Assembly (NCBI GenBank): GCA_963682175.1 | Contig: OY821775.1 | Coordinates: 34,780,053 to 34,844,052 of the forward strand | DNA: 64,000 nucleotides | Direction: 5' to 3' | Origin: Triglochin maritima | Lineage: Eukaryota > Streptophyta > Magnoliopsida > Alismatales > Juncaginaceae | In this document: one piece after another, positions 1-11,864 of the stretch | Layout of the letters: each line of letters begins with the position of its first letter | Position numbering within the stretch: the stretch's first letter is position 1 | Translations under genes and position numbers: made by a program | The notes under the pieces: model-generated | What the model was told of the DNA's origin: nothing | Databases searched by the model: none | What the model saw: the letters and a program-made list of their open reading frames with translations, nothing else

Positions 1-1188
1 TTAATATCATGAGGCAAGTGATAGACACAAGCGATATTTCCCATATCACTAAATGGATCATGTTTTGTTCAAGTGAGCAAAACATCTTTGTTATTTGGGT
101 AACTATAATGTGTAGCTCGATACCGCTTATAGTTTATGATATTTAATGTTTAATATGATTGCCAACATAACTTAGATCCTTCTATAGGTTACACAACAAA
201 ACTAGGAAACAAGAAATAAATAGTTTTGTTTTACGTGATGTATTAAATATCATATGATATGGAATGAAATACATATGGTAAAATGACAAAAGTAATATGT
301 CGTGATAGCGACATGGTTGGTATAACAAATAAATTCATGTGAGATATATATATTATGGGGTATAATGTTTTGCATGATATATGACAATATATAACAAGAT
401 ATAATGTGATATGCAATATTATAACATATGAATTTGCTAAAATCCCAAAGCCCATTTTTTGTTGGATATTAATAAAAAAATTGGTAAAGTCAAAAATAGT
501 GAAAATTTGTCTAACCGTTTGCACAACGTTTTGCATATATTAATATGAGATTTTTGTTGATTAATGGCTAGATTTAATCCATCTTGGTCAAAGGTAGTTA
601 TGGGATTATGAGAGGAGAAATAATCAAGAGATCATGTGCAAAGTGGTTTGCACATGATGTGGTTTAGTGGAGAGATTGACAAGGGATCATGTGTTAGTGG
701 TTTACCCATCATGTGGGTTTGAGGATGCCCTATAAATGTCCCTCCTCCCTTCCATTGTTTAATTAATGCAAAAACTTCTCCTCTCCATATTTTCTTAACA
801 TTCCATCCGAAATTATTCTTATTAATTGAATGCTTTAGAGATTAAATTTTTTGGAGTATATAGAATGGGTTATTATGTAGATTCTAACCTTGAATTAGAG
901 ATTGGTTGGCTAGTTTTGATCTCTCTAATCTTGTTTAGATTTTGGTGAACATTTGGAGGTGATTCCATGGCAACCTAACATGCAACCTGACTTCCGATTG
1001 GTGAAAAGGATTTGATAATCCTCTAGGTATGATCCAATTTATGTATTTCAATATTAGTTAGTATATAATATAAATTGAAATACAATTTGGATGTTTTGTA
1101 CATAAAATTATTGAAAAATATGAAAACTGATCTTAATTGCTTGTAAAAATTTTAAATATATACATATATGTATAGGGCAGGAAATCCA
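1..1188 (+). mobile_element. Copia-1a 5' LTR, cut at its left end by the window
   Basis: This stretch matches, in reverse complement, the LTR of the minus-strand Copia-1b copy (44178-44839 plus 49468-50286). Comparison with that copy suggests only about a dozen LTR bases lie left of the window. A TATAAATG promoter box lies at 731-738. The LTR is followed directly by a tRNA-Met primer site. It lacks about 0.4 kb of GGTCGACC-array sequence that the sister LTR carries in the interval corresponding to about 500-600. The 3' terminus has drifted (no clear CA). Confidence 0.85.
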
Positions 1189-1191
1189 AAG

Positions 1192-1202
1192 TGGTATCAG
1201 AG
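1192..1202 (+). other. Primer binding site of Copia-1a (tRNA-Met type)
   Basis: TGGTATCAGAG lies just inside the LTR. It is the usual initiator-tRNA-Met complementary site of plant Copia elements, and it fixes the LTR end and the plus orientation. Confidence 0.85.
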
Positions 1203-2754
1203 ATTTTTGTTCATATTTCCAATAATTAGGCTATTTAATATATTTAGTTGACCATCTCGTGGTCAAATAATTCATTGAGTTGCCTTTTTTAGTCCTTCTT
1301 TATTTGTGATGGTTGCATAAAATGAATTTTTGGATTTTTCGTGGTGCTTATTTTCCTACATTAGTTTGTATTGTTAGAAAATATTTTAACGAGTAAGATC
1401 AATGGATTAATTCTTATTTTGAAGGTGTAGCAAAGAAAATTGTAAAAACAAGATTGTTTTGTCGATTTGTATTCCAATTATTCTTTTGAGAGTTTTAAAT
1501 GTAACAAAACGTGTCATGTGATTGTTAGAATCAAGTTTTAGATTTGTGTCTAATTTTGTAAAAAAATTGTTTATTTTACTTGGAATTGACAAAACAAAAG
1601 GGGCAAATAAGTTTATTTTCCTTAAAGTTTTCTTTTGGGAATTTGGATAAACTTTGGTTCAAATATCCATGTTTTTTGAAGTAAGGATGCTTGAATAATT
1701 TTAAAGGATTTCAAATGATTCTGTTGTTATTTAATTGAGAGATAAAGGATCAATTGAATAGTGTAAAATAGCATACATACAAAATTGTTGCACTTGTTTT
1801 GTTTTGTAGGAATACGTGACTATATGTTCCATCGAAGCCATATCTGAATGTATGATATGTATATCATTATTGTTAATCACAGTGGCTTATGTAAATGTAA
1901 AAGCCATTTATTTTCTAGGTATGCATATGAGAGGACTTTACATAGGACTTTCACTAGCAAATTTAATTTTGATAAAATTCAAATTTTGAGATGCATATTT
2001 AAATATTCTACAATATTTACATCCATGGTGCAAGAAGAAGAACCAATGATCGAGCGTGCGGGAACATATAAACTCACACCAATGTGTGAATGGATTTATT
2101 TTATGTTTATGCGCTTGACTTGTATGTGATTGAATGGTTAGGATATGTCTAAATGAATGCATGCCTGACTACCTAAATTCTAAAATCACATAAGAATAGT
2201 TTAATTGTCCAAACTAAAATGTAAGAAGACCTTTCTTTCTTATCTTATACACTACAAGGCATCAATGGAGGGATATTCTGCTCACCCTTAGCGAGAGAGA
2301 ATTTCCACAATCTCTGGAAGTAGTTGGAGATATTAGGATATACATTGTTGTGCCATCAATAAATACATAAAGTGAGTTTCACCCTTTGTGGACATCAAGT
2401 GTATTTGTTTATGGATACATTGTACAATCGTATCTTGTATTAAACGAAATAAGTTTTCTTAACAGAACTAGGAGCCCTCGCTTGGTTTTGGGAAAGAGAG
2501 TTTTCCTTTGGATGATAGACAAATTCCTTCGTAATTAAAACGACAAGATTCATAAGAATTTGAAAATTGCAAAAGTTTGCAAAATCTCAAAATAGTTACG
2601 ATTAGACAATGTTTCTTACGTTGAGTTTGTGACATATTTGATAGCCCTTAGATGTAAAGGATGGGATCTTGTATTACAGCAATTATGGACATATTTATTT
2701 ATTTATTTGCAGTACAATTTTTATATGAAAATCCTTATAAATTATTTTTTAGAA
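1203..2754 (+). other. Long untranslated leader of Copia-1a
   Basis: About 1.55 kb of AT-rich sequence lies between the primer site and the first gag ATG (2755). It is matched by a similar leader in Copia-1b (42761-44165, reversed). Short ORFs here are not conserved between the copies, so I call it non-coding leader. Confidence 0.65.
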
Positions 2755-4620
2755 ATGTCGAACATTCGACCTATTATGCGATCTATGATTGGAAAACATC
2801 TATTGGCAAATGATGACTACAACTTTAATAGTTGGCAGCTGAAGCTCAACATTGTGTTGAAGTTTGAAAACTATCTCACATTTTGGATGGTGAAATCCCA
2901 AAATTAAGTGATAAGGCAACCGAAGCTAAGTGTGTGGCTGCAACAAAGTGGGAAGATCAAGAGAACCAAGTTCACGGTCTAATGCTTTCTTCCATGGGTG
3001 ACTTGCATCAAGCAAAAAACTTGGATTCAAAACCCGAGAAGACCATGGGAAATCACAAAGATCTTTAATGGATAGAACTAGGAAAGAGCGCTATAGCACC
3101 ACCAAAGCACTCACAATGTCACCTGGCGAAGGGAACATCTGTGTCCATGCATTTACTTACAATGCAAGAATACCTTCAAAAGTTAGAAAAAGTCTCTTCC
3201 CTGATGCCCACGGACACTACGGATGATTTGATCTTGGCTCTCTTGGCCGATCCTACAAGGACTTTATCATGCACTACCATATACGTGAGAATGGGGTAAG
3301 TCGTGAGAAGCTTCATAATGCTCTCAGAACGGCTGAAGTTGCCAAGGGCAAAGGCAGCGACAAGAATGCCCTAGCCATCCATGGTTGAATTTGAAAGATC
3401 ACCAAAAGTAAAGGCAAAGGCAAATTAACCAAAAAGGTGTCAATCAAGGGCAAGGGAGTCGGAGTGTCTCAAGGAGAATTCTTTGAAATCTCCAACTCCA
3501 AACACAGAGTCCTTTCACTGTGGTGAAAAAGGACACATCTGACCTAATTGCCCTAAGTACAAGGAAGACCTTGACAATGGAGTGATTGTGCGTAAATGCC
3601 CTAAAAAGGCCAAATGTATATTTGTTATTGAAATAAATTTAGCCACCTATATCCATGATTGGGTACTTGATATCGGATCTTGTACTCACACAATTGTGCA
3701 GTAACTAAAGGATAGGAAGGACCTCGCAAGAGGAGAGATGAAATCTTTATAGGTTATCCTCGTGTGACAAGAGGATACTACTTTATAGGTTCTCCAATCG
3801 AGTGATTGTCGAGAGGAATGTCGTATTCTTAGAGAATTAATTTCTCGAAAGAATAATAAGTGGTAGGAGTAGAGTTGTTCTTGGGAAAACTCAAGATACT
3901 CTACAAGATCATGATATGAATGACCATATTCAAGATCATGAAGGGCCAACCGAGATTCCTTTGGTTAGTGGGAGTATGAGAGAGCAACCCTCACAAGCAA
4001 TTGTGAGTGAAACTCAATCATCCCCACCTAGTGTTCGTTCAAGAATTGAGCATGAATAAATTCCACAAGAAATGGTGGAAGAAGTTCAGGAAGTTGAAAA
4101 CGCACACATAGAACCAATAGAACTTAGAATGTCAAAGAAGGAGAGAAAGAAGTCTGATATGTATTTGGGACTTCAAGAGATCATGGTACTTGATACCGAC
4201 GATCCCTCCACCTTTCAAGAAGCAATAGAAAGAAAAGACTCCAAACTATGGTTTATAGCCATCGAATCCAAAATACAATCCTTGTATGACAATCAAGTAT
4301 GGGACTTCGTTGACCTTCCTCAAGGAAAGAAAACCGTTCAAAACAAATGCGCTTTTGAGAGGAAGATTGGCATGGATGGGAACTTGACAACCTACAAGGT
4401 AAGACTTGTAGCAAAAGGTTTCACTCAAGTTCGAGGAATTGACTATAATTATTTTTTTTCACCGGTTGTCATGTTCAAATCTATTCAGATTATCCTCTCT
4501 ATTGTCATATATCATTATTGTAAAATATGGAAAATGGATGTCAAAACAATGTTCCTGATAGAGAACTTGGAAAAGGACGTGTTCTTGGTACCACCTCAAG
4601 GTTTTAAGCCATTAACTTAG
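2755..4620 (+). pseudogene. Copia-1a gag-pol relic with integrase deleted
   Basis: The remains run in Copia order. Gag begins at ATG 2755 (MSNIRP) and continues in broken frames to about 3500. A zinc knuckle lies at about 3503-3550, with its first Cys changed to Ser and a stop inside it. A protease motif at about 3655-3690 reads DIGSC where the sister copy has a DTGSC-type motif. Just after the protease the sequence jumps to the post-integrase region, so about 1 kb covering the integrase is missing compared with Copia-1b. The start of the reverse transcriptase (VWDFVDLPQGKKTVQNK, then RLVAKGFTQ) is open at 4072-4620 and then stops; the YVDD box and RNase H are absent. This is clearly a dead element. 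No 3' LTR follows. Confidence 0.85.
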
Positions 4621-5127
4621 AGTATTCTCATATGTTAATATAACTCTTATAATGGTTCTCCCCCCACCCGTACTTGAACAACCCCCCCCCCCCAAATGTG
4701 GTAGGAGCTTCAGAAGTTGATCCTCATGAACTCGATATTCATCAAACTCGAGAAATGCTTTCACCTTATCATCATCATCATTGTCTTATGGTGTGTAAAA
4801 CATTTGCTTCAAATGACTTCTCCATTGATTCAAAGCCTCCTCTTGTTATATGTATAAGTAACAAAAGGCATTCTTGTGTCATGGAAATTCTAAATGATCC
4901 TACAACCACTTTATTAAGTATATAAAACCAATAGGACATCCTACAAGCACTCCTACAAGCACATCGTTGTTCTGGTAAAACTATCAAAAGGATAGTTCAT
5001 AAACATCGCAAACACACAATAACAACTAAATAAAGTTGTAGTGATCATACCTTATTCGGGATTGGGAGACAATTGCATATCTTTAATTTCTTGAGGCAAG
5101 GGCTCCAAAACCACAAGTCGAGAGGAC
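4621..5127. other. Unassigned sequence with a 12-C run
   Basis: This follows the broken RT of Copia-1a. It contains a run of 12 C at 4682-4693 beside a C-rich stretch. Short ORFs on both strands match nothing I recognise. It may be eroded retrotransposon sequence, but I cannot show that. Confidence 0.4.
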
Positions 5128-5135
5128 GTTATGGT

Positions 5136-5406
5136 TAGGGGTGAGCAAAATTTGGTCTGGTTCGGGCACCCGGACCGAACCGAATTTTTCGGTTCGGACC
5201 GAACCGGACCGAATTGTTTCGATCCGGTCTTCGGTCCACAAAATTTTGGAAATTCGGTCTTCGATCCGGACCGGACCGAAAATTTAAGGGGAAAATCCGG
5301 GTTTTGGATCGGACCGGACCGAACCTATTCGGTCCGGTCTTCGGTCCGGACTTTCCAAAAATTCGGGTTTCGGTCTGGTCCGGTCGTGGACCGAAGCTCA
5401 CCCCTA
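5136..5406. mobile_element. hAT-type MITE (271 bp)
   Basis: The element is bounded by perfect 11-bp terminal inverted repeats, TAGGGGTGAGC at the left and GCTCACCCCTA at the right. It is flanked by a perfect 8-bp target duplication, GTTATGGT (5128-5135 and 5407-5414). An 8-bp duplication is the hallmark of hAT transposition. The interior is a degenerate, largely palindromic array of CGGACCGAA / TTCGGTCCG words and has no real coding capacity; the open frames across it are by-products of the repeat. Confidence 0.92.
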
Positions 5407-5414
5407 GTTATGGT

Positions 5415-6515
5415 AGTACACTGAATGAGCGAGGTTAGGAAAATCAAACTAAAACATAACGTCATATCCCTTTAATATTACCAATGAAAGAAGATTGATG
5501 TGATCCAATCAATTTATTACCTTTCTTAAGTGGCATGACAAAAACTACATTTAAATAAAAATCTTCAAATACTATTAGAAGTTAAAAATCATAGTCATAT
5601 AAAAAATTACTTTGGCTAGTTTTTAATGAATTCTCATGTTATTAATGAATTTTAAATAATGTTATCTTTTAATTCCATAAACTTTTAATGCGTTTAGGAA
5701 ATATTTCACAATTTTGGAGGTGCTTTAAATATTCTAAGTTCAGATGATTTGGATTACAAAATTGTGGTTTATTTGTATATTTTAGACAAATTTAAACCTA
5801 TATAATGTTCTTATCTAACTGAACATTTTTTAATGATTTATAAAATTAAAATGTCAAATTTGTATTAATTTCAAAATAAGTTTAAACCTAAAATCATGGG
5901 TTCCATGGATTGACAATTGGTTGATGAATTGAATTTGTTTTTTCATTGAATAAATCGTGAATGTTTTTATCTGCCCAAAGTAAAATTATGGGGTTCATGC
6001 AATCAATGGGTAAAGGGCTTAATTATTGGAAACTAAAAATTTCTTTTCTTATCTTCTAGGGCCAACATCGATGAAGGGGTCAAAAAAGTCAACGAATGAC
6101 AGAGATCTACTTTGAGGGACCACAAATTGGTAAGGTGTTAATAGACAGATCATCTGAATAGATGGTGAAGATTAATTTGAAGGACCAAAATAAAATCAAT
6201 CATGGAACCAAATTATTGTTGTAGATTACTCACGTTAAAAAAATTCACAAAATAATCAAAATGACAACATTTTTAAGAAATATACATGATTTATAATTCC
6301 TAAACGAGTACTGATATACATGCTCTAAATTGGGCTTCGAATTGGGCTCCAAAACTACAGTGGTAGTGGACGTCGTCATTTTCGCAAAAAACCCACCCAA
6401 AAAATATCCGGAAACGAAGAGGACTTCTATGGAAGTTAACCAAAAGTAAAAGTTCAAGGGTTGCTTGATGTCTGATGGTTAACGTCAAATCATACTTGGG
6501 CGGACAAAAACACAT
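5415..6515. other. Unassigned AT-rich intergenic sequence
   Basis: I see no gene, LTR or clear repeat here. Short ORFs are not recognisable. The stretch ends near a CT-rich segment (about 6530-6660) that could be the 5' UTR of the gene relic downstream. Confidence 0.4.
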
Positions 6516-7036
6516 TTGAACGAAGAAAACACCATTTCGTTTTCCTCTTGCGATAGCGATCCACCAAAACCCTACCGGCGACAACTTATCATTCCCTCTC
6601 CACTCTGGCATCGACGCTCCTGCTCAAGCCCACTCGTCGCCCTCACTCCCGCTCAGGCCTACAGGCACGATTTCTATTTTTGCGATGACTCAAGAAGGAA
6701 TCATAGGTTGGTTTTCCGTGTTAATTGTAAAAAACTCTTGTTTGTTTTTGCTTTATTTGCATCTATTGAAGTTATGGTTTCTTGATAGATATGCATGGAT
6801 TTTTTGGGTGAGTTTCAAAAGGAGAACGATCTCTGGACCTGAAGCTTGTATTTTGGAAATGTTTGGACGTTTAGGGTTTTGTTAACATTTAGGGGTCGTT
6901 AGGCGACCTAAATGTGATAATATCTTCCCTTACTATCTGGATGGTTGGGGTTGATTTAGGGTCATTGGGCATTTTCATAGTTAAATCTGGATTTGATAAC
7001 ACATAGACGGTCTGGATATTTAATAGTCGTATATGT

Positions 7037-7370
7037 CTGGATATCTAATAGTTTTGTCCGGATCATGTTTAGTTTGTGTAAGTAATTATTTGTCTAGATA
7101 TTTGTGCGTAGATATTTGATAGTTTTCTCCGGAGCAAGTTTAGTTTGTGTGAGTAATTATTTGTCTTGATATTTATGTTTGGATTACTCTTATATGTTAC
7201 ATCTAGATAGTATCTACCTTTCGAGTCTGATATATTTTGATATATGTCAAATGTTATCTATGGAATCTGTTATATCTATTGCATCTTGATTTGTAATTTA
7301 TGTATGTCTGTTATATCTGTTTGTTCACAGACATCTGGATTTGTAATTTATGTATGTCTGTTATATTTAT
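7037..7370. repeat. Short imperfect tandem duplications in an AT-rich intron-like region
   Basis: Two neighbouring units at about 7037-7091 and 7092-7165 share GTCTRGATAT... and TTTAGTTTGTGT. A second pair of about 45 bp at about 7285-7325 and 7330-7370 shares GATTTGTAATTTATGTATG. They lie between the CT-rich segment and the coding relic at 7600, probably in an intron or 5' flank. Confidence 0.55.
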
Positions 7371-7599
7371 TAAGGTTTTATTTGTTATATCTGGATAATG
7401 GAATATGTTATTCTCTGAAGTTATGTCTGTATTTCATTATAACATTTAATAACTGAATATTTTTGTATGTTATATTGTAATCTATAATATGTTTGTCAAA
7501 ATGTTGTGTTATGTCTTGATATCCGAGACTTAATAGAATGATATTGTAGTCCAATTTCATTGTATTAGATCTCCTCACTTTATTAAATCATTCTATTTT

Positions 7600-8793
7600 A
7601 CAGGTGATCTAAAAGAGGCCTATCAAGATGCGCAATCACGAAGACTCTGACCTACCTAGAAAATCTAAGTACAGACCAAAAGAACCTATTTATGGAGACA
7701 CCATTCGATTTCCTATTTGATCTACAAAGGTCGTCACCGGATCGTAGATTTTTTGCTGAGATGGTGGATGTATTCATCCGAGAAGAAAATACTTATGAAG
7801 ATTGGCGGGAAGAAGTTGCCAGTCAATGACGGGAACTCGAACTAATCATGGGCCTAATATTAGACGGAGATGCACTGGACTGGGGATTAAAGTCGAAATA
7901 CCTAAAGCCCAAGTATTTCAAACACATGGAGATTTCTGTCAACACTATATCTGGACACATAGGCGAACTCATCAAAAGTGACAAACTGGAGGACATGAAT
8001 GACTTCGTAAGCATGTTGATTTTGTTCTTCTTTGCATAGTATTTATTTGCATGGTCAAACCGAACCTTCGATGAGGCATTATTGGCAGCGATAGAGGATA
8101 GGGAGTTATTACATGACATTGGTTGGGGTAGGGAAGTGTACAAATTTTTGGAGGAGGATTTCCAAAGATATAAGAAAGGAAAGGAAGATCAGACCACTTT
8201 GGGCTATATGAACGGTTGCAATGCATTCCTTGTGGTACGTATGTTGAACTTGTACCACCAATTTTTATTATTAAACAATGATTTTAACAACAGAAAATTA
8301 ATATTGTATTTTAGAAATGGTTCTTCGAGAAGGTGGAGATTTTAGGAGTGGAGCCAGATAAGTCAAAGCTACCAAGGGAAGTGCAATGGAACGAGTCTTA
8401 CAAGCGTAATGTAACAACATGTGTCGAGTTGGAGAAGATCGATGAAAGTATGATAAAAGGTGTGGAACCAAAGGCCACCAAAATTGAAGAAGATGTATTG
8501 AACAAAGGAAGGCTATGCTAAAAGAAAGGGCAACAAAGTACCAGCTAGAGAAGATGAAAGCAAAGGAAATCATCAGGAAGGACCAAGACAGCAGTTCAAG
8601 GGGTTGTACTGAAGAAATAACAAGGGGATCGTCGAAAGACGTTGGGCAGGCAAACGTTGACAGGCACGTCGTGAAGAAGGAGAAACAAACAAAATTGAAA
8701 CTGAAGAGAGTGGTGATCGAGGGAGAACAAAAGCAGAAACTGAAGAGAGTGGTGTCCGAGTTTGGGTTATCTATTGAAGTCCAAATGTTGTGA
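7600..8793 (+). pseudogene. Degenerate gene resembling plant mobile-domain / DUF1985-type proteins
   Basis: A chain of segments reads through with one intron and a few lesions. An acceptor-like TTTACAG lies at about 7600. Segments around 7690-8034 and 8040-8234 follow, broken by a frameshift, a stop near 7827 and a stop near 8038. A GT-AG intron of 80 bp (8235-8314) follows, with phase-0 joining of FLV to KWFFEKVEILG. The C-terminus at 8315-8793 is lysine-rich and charged. The stretch reading DIGWGREVYKFLEE then YMNGCNAFLVV then WFFEKV resembles the W-x6-L...GC-x-LFLQ-x-x-YFE pattern of transposon-associated DUF1985/Ulp1-like plant proteins. That likeness is from memory and uncertain. Function is unknown, and the gene is not intact. 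Confidence 0.4.
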
Positions 8794-9091
8794 AATTTAG
8801 TGTGTGACTTCTACATGGAACCTAGTGTGTGTTTGATTGGTTATTTACTCTTGTATGCTCAAGTACACATAGTTCCTAAGACTCAAAAGAAATACAAATT
8901 ACATGTCTTCAAATGATCTTGATTACATGTCTTGACGTGATTTCCTTTCTTACTTGAGTCTTGATCACCTATAGAAGTTAGCAAAATACAATATATATGT
9001 CATGCATAATGTGTGCTACTCTACATTGATTATAATTAAGATTAGGTTGATTAAATCATCAAAACATAGATTAAGGCAAAAAACCAACAGT
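8790..9091 (-). mobile_element. LTR fragment of Copia-2 (SIRE-like) family
   Basis: The reverse complement matches the first 300 bp of the Copia-2 LTR at 23765-24065, including its TGTTGG start (here ending at 9091) and the GACATGTAAT / CTTGATCACC blocks. Only this 5' end is present. It abuts the C-terminal end of the FAR1-like pseudogene and may have truncated it. Confidence 0.8.
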
Positions 9092-10486
9092 TCATCCACG
9101 TGCCAGTGCTTCATAACATATAGAGCATGCGAACTTAAAATGTCTTCAGTTACAAACAAGCCACATATGCAGTCCACCGTAAAACTCCTCAATAAAAGTG
9201 ACATGAAATAACTTGTGGAAATATTGCTTAGTTTGCTTGTTTATGAACCTTTGCATCACGGTATGGTTATGGAGAACATTGTCGCTGGAGGAGTATGTGA
9301 TTTCATAGTAAAAAGTGTCGCCAACTTGCTTTTGGAAATGCCTAAAGATTGTGGCCAAGAAGGCATCACGCATTTTTTTTCTTCCAAATGATACTCTGAG
9401 TGGCATGGAATTACTTTCTCCAATGAAATCAGCTTGGTTTTCCTTGTCATACTTTCGACGAATAACAATATCATACTTTTCCACAAAACTCTTTAATGAT
9501 GTTTTGTGTTTTAGATATCCATCAAAAAAAGCATTCATGCTTTCGCTACGTTGTGTCGATGACATACATGTGTTAGTTAACAAAATGGTATAAGAAATAT
9601 AACAACACTTGTTAATTCTAATAATATTTGTGACTTCTCACTGGACCTAAAGTGATCTTTAAGATAACATGGTACCCATTTTTCCTTCATGTTGTACATA
9701 GACTAATGCCAAGTGTTATCCGGAAGTTGGTATTGCGAGATAAAGTTGTGCCATCCATGCTCCAAATGACCGGGAGTTGGAGAATCGTATACCAATCTTT
9801 TGAAGGAATCATGGATGAAATCATCATCTTTGTCTCCAAGCATGCCTGGTATTTTATACATTATGTGCCAAATACACAAATGATGTCTCACGAACGGGAA
9901 AACAATTTCAATAGCCTTAATAATAGCACGTGATTTATCTGTGACTATTGCAGTTGGAAAGAACCCTGTAAATATATACAACTATGTTATTTTGATTCAC
10001 AAATACTCCAATGTATATCCAGATATAAGTGATAGAATTATCCGGATACTTACCATTCATACAATCCAACCATGCCTCAAATAGCCAGACATAGTTTTCG
10101 GTTGTCTCCTCACAGAGCAAACCGCAACCAAGTAAAATAGATTGTGCATGATGATTTATACTGACAAAGGGTGCAAAGGGCATATCAAATTGATTGGTCA
10201 AATACGTCATGTCAAAACAGAGTACATCACCAAAGTACTTATGGGCTATCCTTGAACGACCATCGACCCACAGGATGTTAAGAAGATGACTAGAGTCATC
10301 AAGATCGAAGAGGTAGTGGAAGTTGGAGTTAATTTTTTTTGTTTCTGAAAGTACTTATGGAGTGCGTCCGCATCTCCTTTCTGAATTTGCATCGTTCTAA
10401 TAGACGTCAACGAATTCCTGCGTGCAAAAAGGGGTTTTGTGGGAGAAGAAAAACAAAGTTGATCATGATCTCAGAAAATCTATAAG
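9092..10486 (-). pseudogene. FAR1/FHY3-like gene, transposase-domain and SWIM part (3' half)
   Basis: FAR1/FRS proteins are plant transcription factors derived from MULE transposases. Reading leftward, this half shows the MULE core. FGDVLCFDMTYLTN...MPFAPFV-x-INHH (first catalytic-type Asp) is at about 10130-10230. A GT-AG intron of 88 bp follows (9966-10053). Then come TAIVTDKSRAI (second Asp) and a CIWHIM box at about 9880-9965, and QRSESMNAFF (Glu) near 9550. The C-terminal SWIM finger lies near 9100-9190 as CxC...SH, with the expected third Cys changed to Ser. Frames break several times. The half is bounded on the right by the A1 retrotransposon, which separates it from its N-terminal half at 18819-19678, and on the left by the Copia-2 LTR scrap. 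It could instead be a FAR1-type MULE transposase; no TIRs were found. Confidence 0.85.
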
Positions 10487-10860
10487 ATGCCCGATTGACA
10501 TCATATCATGCATATATTTGTGTATTATATCCTTTATTCTTAGCCTAATATAATTCTACGTAACGAGTTTTATGTTTAAGTTTCAGGAATAAATAGGTTT
10601 GAGAAGAAGAGACTACAAAATGACTTAAAAGAAATAAAAATGACTGAATTGCAGGACTTATGGACTGAGATGCAAGAGAGAAGGACCCGAATGTAAACCA
10701 AAAGAATCAATGAGCAAATCAGGAAGCTCCACACCATCACGATGAGTATTTTTGCAACTAGATCCGGGCCTAAACATTCACAACCAAATTGGGTTCATTA
10801 AACATCAAGAAATCAAGCCAGAAACGAACCACAAAAATACGTACTCAATCCGAGACATAT

Positions 10861-10880
10861 GGACCGCCAATTGGCGGTCC
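10861..10880. promoter_or_regulatory. 20-bp perfect palindrome in A1 5' LTR
   Basis: GGACCGCCAATTGGCGGTCC is its own reverse complement. It lies 119 bp upstream of the LTR TATA box. Other family-A copies carry the same unit singly or as two or three units spaced exactly 21 bp. It may be an operator-like protein site or an RNA hairpin. The function is inferred only from position and conservation. Confidence 0.75.
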
Positions 10881-10998
10881 AAATGTGTCTAAAGTGTTCA
10901 AGGTTTAGTCGGATCGTTGGTTATGTAGTTTTATGTCCATTGATATTATGCTTTTAGTCCATACCTGGGGATTGTCCCTGATTGCCTTTTTCTAGGCC

Positions 10999-11007
10999 TA
11001 TAAATAG
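10999..11007 (+). promoter_or_regulatory. TATA box of A1 5' LTR
   Basis: TATAAATAG is kept at the same place in nearly all family-A LTRs, followed by AACTCTTCC-like sequence. It is preceded by the hairpin-capable GGGGA-TTG-TCCCC block in most copies. Confidence 0.7.
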
Positions 11008-11846
11008 AACTCTTCCTTCTCCTTTGTATTTACCCTTTGCTTGGTGACATTCTCTCTACTTGGAGCAAGCCTTGGAGAAAAAACTCAAGGTGGTGAAGAA
11101 TGCTACTTGTAATGTGAGTCATGTAAATAAAATAATTATTCATAGTTTGTCTTAATGTTGTCTTTGTTTTAATGCTTCCTTGTTTAGTTTGTTTTTTTAT
11201 CTTTATCATAGTATAAATAGAATGTCTTCTTTTCTTAATGTAGTTTATAGTTTAATGTGTGAGAAGTTCCATCCCCCTTTGGTGGTGGAGTTGATGTTTA
11301 TACATGTTATGTAGATGGAATGAATGCTAAATATTGTTGTATGTGAGAAATGTTGGTATGCTTGTTTGAATTAAAGAGAATACTTAACTTGATGGTTTCT
11401 GCCATAATATTTAGGCACATCCCTTGCTTATTTAGGTTCTTAATAACAAACTTCTCAAGCTCATATTAATCACCTAGCTTAGTGACTTGGATGATAGGTC
11501 TTGCCATGAGGTACTTCTTATGCATAGCAAACACTAACTACACTTGTGTTTAATGAATGCATTCATCACCACTTACTTCATGTGTACACACACTCCACCC
11601 CTTAGGGGTCTTCCATTCCCGATTTCTAGATTCTTCTATTAGTCACTTAGTTTCATTTCCTCTCTTGCTTTCATTTACTTCTTTGTAGCTTACTAGTTTA
11701 GTGTAATCACAACTTCTTCCCATCTTTTTCCACTTGCCTTCAAACAAACCAGAGTTTACACACCTCCCTGTGGATCAACCCGTATTTGCCACTACTTCAA
11801 TGCCGCCGTACACTTGCAGTTATTATAAGTGATTCAATCAAGATTT

Positions 11847-11864
11847 TGGCACCATTGCCGGGGA
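11847..11864 (+). other. Primer binding site of A1 (tRNA-Asp type)
   Basis: TGGCACCATTGCCGGGGA lies just inside the 5' LTR. It differs by one base (A for G at position 5) plus one further change from the TGGCGCCGTTGCCGGGGA site used by Athila/Tat-type elements. Confidence 0.8.

Larger units (their letters stand above)
10492..11840 (+). repeat. 5' LTR of A1
   Basis: This is 1349 bp. It begins CGATTGACATC (the family start is TGATTGACATC; the first base has mutated) and ends GATTCAATCA. It contains one palindromic unit (10861-10880) and a TATAAATAG box (10999-11007). Confidence 0.9.

Noticed and set aside
4682..4693. Run of 12 C as a functional signal
   Set aside because: It is a simple homopolymer beside another C-rich stretch, with no conserved context in Copia-1b.
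5131..5438. Overlapping Arg/Gly/Pro-rich ORFs in several frames
   Set aside because: They are translations of the CGGACCGAA array inside the hAT MITE.
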